A stretch of DNA of 14,688 nt from Monoraphidium neglectum (taxonomy: Eukaryota > Chlorophyta > Chlorophyceae > Sphaeropleales > Selenastraceae), in NCBI RefSeq assembly GCF_000611645.1, contig NW_014012245.1:1-14688 (forward strand), given 5' to 3'. The position numbers and the translations under genes are program-made. The notes under the pieces are model-generated. The model was not told where the DNA came from. It did not search any database and saw only the letters and a program-made list of their open reading frames with translations. Shown here piece after piece: positions 9,193-14,688 of the stretch (positions within the stretch are counted from its first letter, which is position 1; each line of letters starts with the position of its first letter).

Positions 9193-11323
9193 CATGCAAA
9201 AAAACATACACCCATGTGATGTGCACCCTGCTGCCTGCCTACCCCCTTCATACCCGTGCTCAGGCACGGCTTGTGGACCCACGTGGACGCCGCGTACGCG
9301 GGCTGCGCGGCCATCTGCCCAGAGCACAGGAGCCTCTTTGCTGGCCTGGAGGCTGTCGACTCATTCCAGTTCAACCCCCACGTGAGGCTCAGGGGCCGCA
9401 GGGCACGCAGCTAGAGCACTGGAGACAGGGGTCATGGTAGCGTATGCATCCTCAATCACCAGCGTTCCGTATTTGTTGCGAGCGCAACATGCCAGTTTGC
9501 ACAATGCAATGCACAGCGGTCCAGCCCTGTTCCCCTGATTGTGACCAACAATTAGTGTGGGCATCAGAGGCACTGTCACATGCAGTCCACACACCTGAGC
9601 TTTGGACACCTCGCACTCCTGGGTTCATCCTCGACCCTTGACCACAGAAATGGCTCGTGACTACGTTTGACTGTTGCGCCATGTGGGTGGCCGACGCGGG
9701 CGCTCTCAAGGAGGCGCTGTCGCTTACGCCCATCTACCTGCGGACCCCGGCCAACGGTGCGCAGCAGGGGGCACGGGCGCGGCCCCAGTGGGATTTGCAC
9801 GCTGTAACCTGCACCAGGCACGATTCTGCTGCCTGCTGTGTCTCAACTCCAGTCTGCCCGTCCCCACATCGTCACACCTGACATCTCATCTAGACTTGTG
9901 CGTGGCTGCTCCAATGTGACAAGCCTAGACTTTTGACAACTTCAGAGCTGCACACAGCATCCTCAACGTGAACAAGCATCGGCCCCTTGTTTGCCGTGCT
10001 ACTGAACGACCCTCCACCCATTCCCCGCAACAGCCAGCCCCGACCATCACCCCCTGGCTGCCAGTCAGTGCCTCCCTCCACTTCACCCTGAGATCATGAA
10101 AGCGGCTGCACCGACGACGACGCCACTCCTGACGCCTCGACAGTCTTCGAATATTGCCCACCTCTCGCCCCACTCCTCCCCTAAACCTGCGCCCCCCAAA
10201 CCCTGCCAGGCCTGGACTATAAGGATTGGCAGGTCCCACTTGGCCGCAGGTTCAGGTGCGGGGGCCACAGGCCACGCCCGGGCCCATCCGGCGCCCAGGC
10301 CCTGCACCCCTCTCAGGTCGCACCGTCCCGCCCTCCCCGTTTTAGAAGGGGCAGCAGTTTGGCCGCCGCTTTGTTTGACTTGCAGCTGACGTGTCTCACA
10401 TCTTGAACCACAAAGTTGCGGCCTTATGCGGGTGCCCTGCTGCCATGCATCCCACCAGGGCGCTGAAGCTGTGGATGGTCCTGCGCATGTATGGCGCCGA
10501 GAAGCTGCGCGCCCTCATCCGCCATCACTGCGCCATGGCGGCCTGGCTAGCAGACCAGGTGGGCGGCGGGGCGCGTCACATGAGGGGCTGCGGTGGTCTG
10601 TGGTCGGTTCTGGTGGTCGCAATTGATATCACCTGTGGGTTTACGGCCAGCCGCCTCCCATGTGTTTCTGTGGGGTCGCTTGCATGAGGTTGGGAGCCCC
10701 GGAATTCAGATTGCAACATCCACACAGCTACAGAATATACTGCCCAATCCCACCCTGTGTCTCGGGACCGCCTGATTCAATTCCTGCGCGCTGCGGCCGT
10801 CGCGCCCGCCGGTGCCCCCAGGTGCGCGCTGACCCGCGGTTTGAGGTCGTCGCGCCGCCGCGGCTGGGCCTGGTGTGCTTCAGGCTGAGGGATGCCACCA
10901 ACGCCACCAACGCACAGCTGGCAGCGGCAGTCAATGCCACAGGTGGGTGTTGCACGGCGGCTGGATGTGGTTGCTGTGCTCGTGGGATGCTGCATTTTGG
11001 TACTTGGCCTAGGGGAACATCATGGGCGGGCGGCCACAGCAACACGCAGCACAGACACTCACACACAGCCACAGCCACAGCCACACACACACACACACAC
11101 ACATGTGGATGCGTCCACGGGCACACGCGCACGCACACAAACACGCGCAACCACACACACACACATACACACACGCACGCACGCACGCATGTATGCACGC
11201 ACGCAAGCACACAACCACACACACGCACGCACGCACACAAACACACTCAACCACAAACATGCACACAAACACGCGCAACCATGCACACGCACACAAACAC
11301 GCGCAACCACACAAAGCACACAA

Positions 11324-11385
<62 letters not shown>

Positions 11386-11714
11386 ACACTCGCGCGCACG
11401 CACGAACGCACACGCAACCACACACACACACACACACGTGTATGCACACATAACCACCCCACACGTTCACCCTCGTCCCACCTACCACAAATTGCACCCC
11501 TTCCTCTTCAACCCCACCCCCAGGCAAGATGTTCCTCGTCGCAACAGAGCTCGACGGCCGCACTACCCTGCGCCTCGTCGTCGGCAGCCCCCAGACACAG
11601 CCGCGCCACGTGTCCGCGGCCTGGGACCTCATCCGGGAGCAGGCGGCTGCGCTGCTGCAGCAGGAGCTGACTGGCGCGGCGACGGCGGCGACGGTGGCCG
11701 CGCGGGCTGGGTGA
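6134..11714 (+). CDS. Aromatic L-amino-acid decarboxylase (PLP-dependent group II), complete, 13 exons
   Basis: Decarboxylates aromatic amino acids (tyrosine, DOPA or tryptophan type) to amines and CO2 with pyridoxal phosphate. Exons: 6134-6349, 6612-6701, 6955-7076, 7308-7369, 7775-7836, 8028-8318, 8672-8898, 9264-9381, 9648-9756, 10210-10255, 10459-10558, 10822-10942, 11524-11714 (TGA). All introns are GT-AG, and the frame is continuous for 584 codons plus stop. Landmarks: [16 protein letters not shown] (73 on), [69 protein letters not shown] with the PLP-stacking His283, [21 protein letters not shown] with Asp365, NPHKWL with Schiff-base Lys397, IYLR with catalytic Tyr426, and PLGRRFRALKLW. 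Oddities are a basic Ser/Ala/Arg-rich N-terminus and an Ala-rich insertion in exon 6. A second ATG at 6152 is an alternative start (578 residues). Substrate is not proven; tyrosine, tryptophan and DOPA decarboxylase remain possible. Confidence 0.95.
7530..7695. repeat. Compound TG-rich microsatellite in decarboxylase intron 4
   Basis: A pure (GT)n run at 7548-7582 is followed by degenerate TGCG/TGCA/TGTC units to about 7695. It sits in the 405-nt intron 7370-7774 upstream of a pyrimidine-rich acceptor. Confidence 0.95.
8319..8671 (+). other. Decarboxylase intron 6, no further feature
   Basis: 353-nt GT-AG intron between the exon ending YGSDQ and the exon starting THSCYKK. No coding potential, repeat or RNA element was recognised. 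Confidence 0.8.
9142..9188. repeat. (AC)n microsatellite in decarboxylase intron 7
   Basis: A pure 47-nt AC run inside the 365-nt intron 8899-9263, upstream of the exon carrying HVDAAYAG. Confidence 0.97.
9757..10209 (+). other. Decarboxylase intron 9, no further feature
   Basis: 453-nt GT-AG intron between the exon ending RTPAN and the 46-nt exon encoding [14 protein letters not shown]. The 3' third is strongly C-rich, consistent with a long pyrimidine tract. No gene or repeat array was recognised. Confidence 0.8.
11047..11450. repeat. Long compound CA-rich satellite in decarboxylase intron 12
   Basis: About 400 nt of CA-dominated repeats inside the last intron (10943-11523, 581 nt, the longest in the window). 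It includes a pure (CA)26 at 11327-11379, GCAC tetranucleotide runs, and a 28-bp-period minisatellite. Open frames through it only encode Thr-His repeats and are not genes. Confidence 0.95.
11233..11316. repeat. 28-bp-period minisatellite within the CA-rich intron
   Basis: Three consecutive 28-bp units start at 11233, 11261 and 11289. Each opens with GCACACAAACAC followed by (CG/AC)(C/T)CAACCA-type sequence. A single extra copy of the 21-bp core lies at 11133-11153. Confidence 0.85.
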
Positions 11715-12448
11715 AACGCAATTGAGGGTTGTAAACGGCTTCATGCGGATAGATCACTGGTGGTGAGACGCAAGCCTGGCAGGTTCACGCGTCTGATGTT
11801 GGGCTGTAGTGGCAATCATGATGCGGCGCATTAAGAAGGGTCGCAGCGATTGGGGTGTGAGCAGGCGGCAGCACCAACCAAGTGGGTGGCAGGCTCCAGC
11901 AAAGGAATCACCACATTGAGACATGTGCATGTGATTCCGATAGCTAGCATCAGCAGCTTCACTGAGATGATGGACTGGGTGGGATTACACAGTGATATGT
12001 AATGCGCCTGCGTGCAGTGAATGCGGTTTTTTGGGCGGCAGACGACATGGCGGCAATCCTAATCCTAATCCATGGCGGTCCTTGCAGCAATGCATCCACC
12101 AGCTTGACCTCATTTGACCGACGGCAATCCACAGCCTCAGCCGGCTGACCCCTCAAGAGCAATGGCAGCGCATGTGAGGCTGGTGGGCAGGTGCCCTGTA
12201 GGCTGCCGTGTGGCTCCACATTCATGCACGTGCCGTATGATACTTTTCACCACCACTACCGCCCCAGGTGACGGCGACCTTGCACCACTGACAACCACCA
12301 CCGACAAGGCGCCACAAACAAATGATGTTGTGCGGATACCTGCGCAGCAAACATCAACGTCCTCCCATCTCGCGGTGATTGTCGGGCATTGAGACTGTAG
12401 ATCGTCTGACGTTGACACACGCATCTCTCGCACCAGCACTACAGCGTG
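11715..12448. other. Decarboxylase 3' UTR and upstream region of the SET gene
   Basis: A 734-nt stretch without a supportable coding region. It contains two TGTAA motifs downstream of the decarboxylase stop and a short GGATTA-type hexamer run near 12055-12070. No clear TATA box is visible before the SET-gene ATG at 12449. Confidence 0.7.
11998..12002 (+). terminator. Candidate TGTAA polyadenylation signal of the decarboxylase
   Basis: TGTAA is the established chlorophyte poly(A) signal. This copy lies about 284 nt after the stop codon, giving a plausible 3' UTR. Another copy at 11730-11734 lies only about 15 nt after the stop and would give an unusually short 3' UTR. Choosing between them needs 3' end data. 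Confidence 0.4.
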
Positions 12449-14633
12449 ATGCAACATCTATTAAGACGCAGAATGCGGCTGCCAGCCCGCGCAGCTGCAG
12501 GTCGACCATCTGCGTGGCAGCTGGTGCAGCACCAACGCCGGGGCGCCTCTGGCGCCTGCCGCGCGGCCGTGCAGGCGGCAGGCACGCTGCAGGGCCTTCT
12601 AGATTGGGCAGAGAGCAACAAAACTGCCACCGACAGAGTCACGGTGGCCGCCAGCATCGTAGACGATGCGCCGCTGCTGGTCGCAGCGCGCGATGTCTCC
12701 GCCGGCGAGGCGATCCTCACCATCCCCGACGCAAACTGGGTCAACACTGCAGCCGTGGCCAAGTCCCCGATCGGCCCCAAGGTCGCGGGCCTCGAGCCGT
12801 GGCTGCAGCTCGCGCTGCTGCTGCTGCACGAGCGCCGCGGCGGCGGTGGCGGCGTAGGCGGCGGCGCCGCGCCGGCCGCGTTTGTCGCGTCGCTGCCGGC
12901 GGCGCTCGACACGCCGCTGTTCTGGAGCGACGACGAGGTGGACCTGCTGCAGGGCACGCAGCTGCTGCAGCAGCTGTACGGCTACAGGTGGGCCGCGGCG
13001 CGGCGCACAACATCGCACAAGTCCGCCGGTTTGACCGGATTGACCCATGCGCTGCGCCGCCTCGAAAGACCCCTGTGGGGGTTGGCGCGTGTGCAACGTG
13101 TTATTCAACGCCTTGTTATACCCCCAAGCCAGTGCGCATCCTCCCGTTCCTCACCATAGGCCCGTCCCCCACCCTGCCGCCAACCCCTGCGATTCCCCTC
13201 GTCGCAGGCAGTTTTTCAGGCAGACGTTTGCTGACATGGAGGAGGGGCTGTTTGCCCCCGACCGCGCCCTGTTCCCCGCCGACGCATACACCTACGAGTC
13301 CTTCGTCTGGGCGGTGGCGACGGTGCGCAGCCGCACGCACGCGCCTCTGGACGGCGGGGCCATCGCGCTGGTGCCGCTGGCCGACCAGGTGAGTCATGAG
13401 GGGTGGGGGAGGGGGCTGATGGCAACACGATTTTGCGGGGCGCTCGGCGTGATGAGGGTGAGCTTGGGGGCACGCCTTTGTGCTGCTCTCCTTGAGACTC
13501 GGCTTGCTTCTGCTGTTCTGGGGATGGAGATTTGCAGCATGCATGCATGCTGACCGGCCCGCCCGCGCGCCCCCGCGCGTCCGCAGCTGCCGCACCGCCG
13601 CGCCGCCAACTGCGTGTGGCGGGCGAAGCAGCAGGGCCTCTTCGGCCGCGGGCAGTCCCTGGTGGTCGAGGCGACGCGCGCCATCCGCAAGGGCGAGGAG
13701 CTGTCGATGGACTACGGTCCGGGCAAGCTGGACTCTGGACTGTTGCTGGACTATGGCGTCCTGGACACCACTTGGCCCCAGGTGCGGCGGGCGGTCCGCC
13801 CCCTTGGCCCACTCCAGGAGCTTTCCATCAAACTCTTCATGTGCTCTGGCGCACCACAGGCTTAACTTTATGTGGTTTACACGCAGTGCATGCATGTGAG
13901 AATACCAACCGAGGGGACAACCCACAATGTAACCACCTCAGGGCGGTTACAACCTGACCCTGTCGGTCCCGGATTCTGACCGTTGGCGCGACGACAAGCT
14001 GGACGTGCTGGAGCGCAACGGGCTGTCCGGCACCACGAACTTCACCGTGAAGAAGGGGGAGGAGCCGTCGCCGGAGATGCAGGGCTTCCTCAGGCTGACG
14101 CAGCTGTCGGGTGCGGGGCGGGTGCGGGGGGTGGGCAGTGTTGGGCGGCGCAGCGCAGGGCGCGGCCTTGCGTGCGCGCGGGGGGTGGGGATGTTGCCCG
14201 CTGGTAGGGCAAAGCGGGCGGCGGCGGCGGGCAAGGGGCCGCCACACTGCCTCAGAGCGGCGGCCGGGTGGCCACCAGCCTGCCCGTGCCAAACAATCAG
14301 TCTCACACAGTTGACCCATGGACTCCCGTCCCAAGAGCGCCTCACAGCCGGGCCCCCTGCTGTGGCCGCCCTCACCCTCGGCTTCCGACCCCCCCCCAAA
14401 AAACCAAACCACCAGGCGGCGACTGCTTCCTGCTGGAGGCCATTTTTGAGGCGGAGGTGTGGGCTTTCATGTGCCAGCCTGTCAGCGAGCCGAACGAGGC
14501 CGCGGTCTGCACCAGCGTGGCCGAGGGCCTGAGGGCGGCGCTGGCCGCGTACGCGGGGCCCATTGGTGATGACCTGGCGCTGCTGCGCAGCGGGAAGCTG
14601 GCGCCGGGCAGCCGCGCGGAGAGGGCCGTGCAG
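12449..14633 (+). CDS. SET-domain protein, Rubisco LSMT / pTAC14 (PAP7)-like, 3' partial, 5 exons
   Basis: Probable plastid protein lysine methyltransferase or a relative. Exons: 12449-12987, 13208-13388, 13587-13781, 13942-14110, 14416-14633; all GT-AG, 434 codons so far. Residues 1-45 are Arg/Ala/Ser/Gln-rich with no acidic residue, like a transit peptide. The SET N-half has LLVAARDVSAGEAILTIP (76-93), a Gly-rich insert (131-139), and FVASLPAALDTPLFWS then LQGTQLL, typical of the LSMT family. The iSET helical part follows in exon 2. The SET C-half has PLAD then LPH (241-243, where NH is usual), GEELSMDYG with the expected catalytic Tyr283, and LLLDYG. The C-terminal substrate-binding-type region begins with GGYNLTLSVPDSDRW and runs to GSRAERAVQ. 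The start is the first ATG; the preceding codon is an in-frame GTG. The remaining exon(s) lie beyond the window. SET/LSMT family is secure; the specific link to pTAC14/PAP7 rests on overall resemblance and is tentative. Confidence 0.88.
14115..14135 (+). other. G-quadruplex motif at the 5' end of SET-gene intron 4
   Basis: Runs of 4, 3, 6 and 3 Gs with loops of one to three bases, starting four bases after the start of the GT donor (14111). It is on the coding strand, so it is present in the pre-mRNA. Confidence 0.75.
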
Positions 14634-14637
14634 GTGC

Positions 14638-14658
14638 GGGGGGAGGGGAGGGGAGGGG
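14638..14658 (+). other. G-quadruplex motif at the 5' end of SET-gene intron 5
   Basis: Four runs of 6, 4, 4 and 4 Gs separated by single A residues, starting four bases after the start of the GT donor (14634). This is an ideal intramolecular quadruplex pattern on the coding strand. Confidence 0.85.
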
Positions 14659-14688
14659 CGAGGAGAGCGCCGCTCGCGGGCGCGGGAA

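Noticed and set aside
11233..11316. CRISPR-like regular 28-bp repeats
   Set aside because: Units are directly adjacent with no unique spacers, and the locus is a eukaryotic intron.
11022..11453. Open frames encoding long Thr-His (plus) or Cys-Val (minus) repeats
   Set aside because: They are translations of the CA/TG satellite inside a decarboxylase intron.
12055..12070. Telomere-like hexamer run (GGATTA on the minus strand)
   Set aside because: Fewer than three units, and the unit differs from known green-algal telomere repeats; probably chance.
12446..12448. GTG as the start of the SET protein
   Set aside because: An ATG follows immediately at 12449 and is the expected eukaryotic start.
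12495..12506. Polylinker-like CTGCAGGTCGAC, suggesting vector sequence
   Set aside because: Only 12 bases, and it lies in frame within the SET-protein transit peptide with no other vector sequence nearby.

Overview
This is a stretch of nuclear DNA from a eukaryote, most likely a chlorophyte green alga. The evidence is a GC-rich composition, short exons (about 46 to 540 nt) separated by many GT-AG introns of roughly 160 to 580 nt, frequent GTGCG/GTGAG donors, abundant (CA)n/(TG)n microsatellites inside introns, and TGTAA motifs downstream of a stop codon (the usual chlorophyte poly(A) signal). The genus cannot be fixed from the sequence. No rRNA, tRNA, CRISPR array or recognisable transposon was seen.

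Layout. (1) Positions 1-4532, minus strand: the 5' half of an acetyl-CoA synthetase gene. Twelve exons can be joined without a frame break into 345 codons, ending in the adenylate-forming core; the rest lies beyond position 1. (2) Positions 4533-6133: a gene-free divergent intergenic region of about 1.6 kb, with a cluster of CGTCA/TGACG elements near the acetyl-CoA synthetase side. (3) Positions 6134-11714, plus strand: a complete 13-exon PLP-dependent aromatic L-amino-acid decarboxylase (group II decarboxylase), about 584 residues, with the expected catalytic residues and a presequence-like N-terminus. (4) Positions 11715-12448: the 3' UTR of the decarboxylase and the upstream region of the next gene. 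(5) Positions 12449 to beyond 14688, plus strand: a SET-domain protein of the Rubisco large-subunit methyltransferase/pTAC14 type, five exons and 434 codons visible, 3' end outside the window.

The three genes do not form a pathway. Acetyl-CoA synthetase feeds acetate into central metabolism, the decarboxylase makes aromatic amines, and the SET protein is probably a plastid lysine methyltransferase or a relative. I see no evidence of a new multi-gene system. The points most worth a second look are a PTS2-like peroxisomal signal at the acetyl-CoA synthetase N-terminus, a likely organelle presequence, Ala-rich insertion and short catalytic loop in the decarboxylase, a non-canonical Pro in the SET NH motif, and G-quadruplex-forming tracts just inside the donors of two SET-gene introns.

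All exon joins were made by eye from reading frame, splice consensus and family conservation; no transcript data were available.
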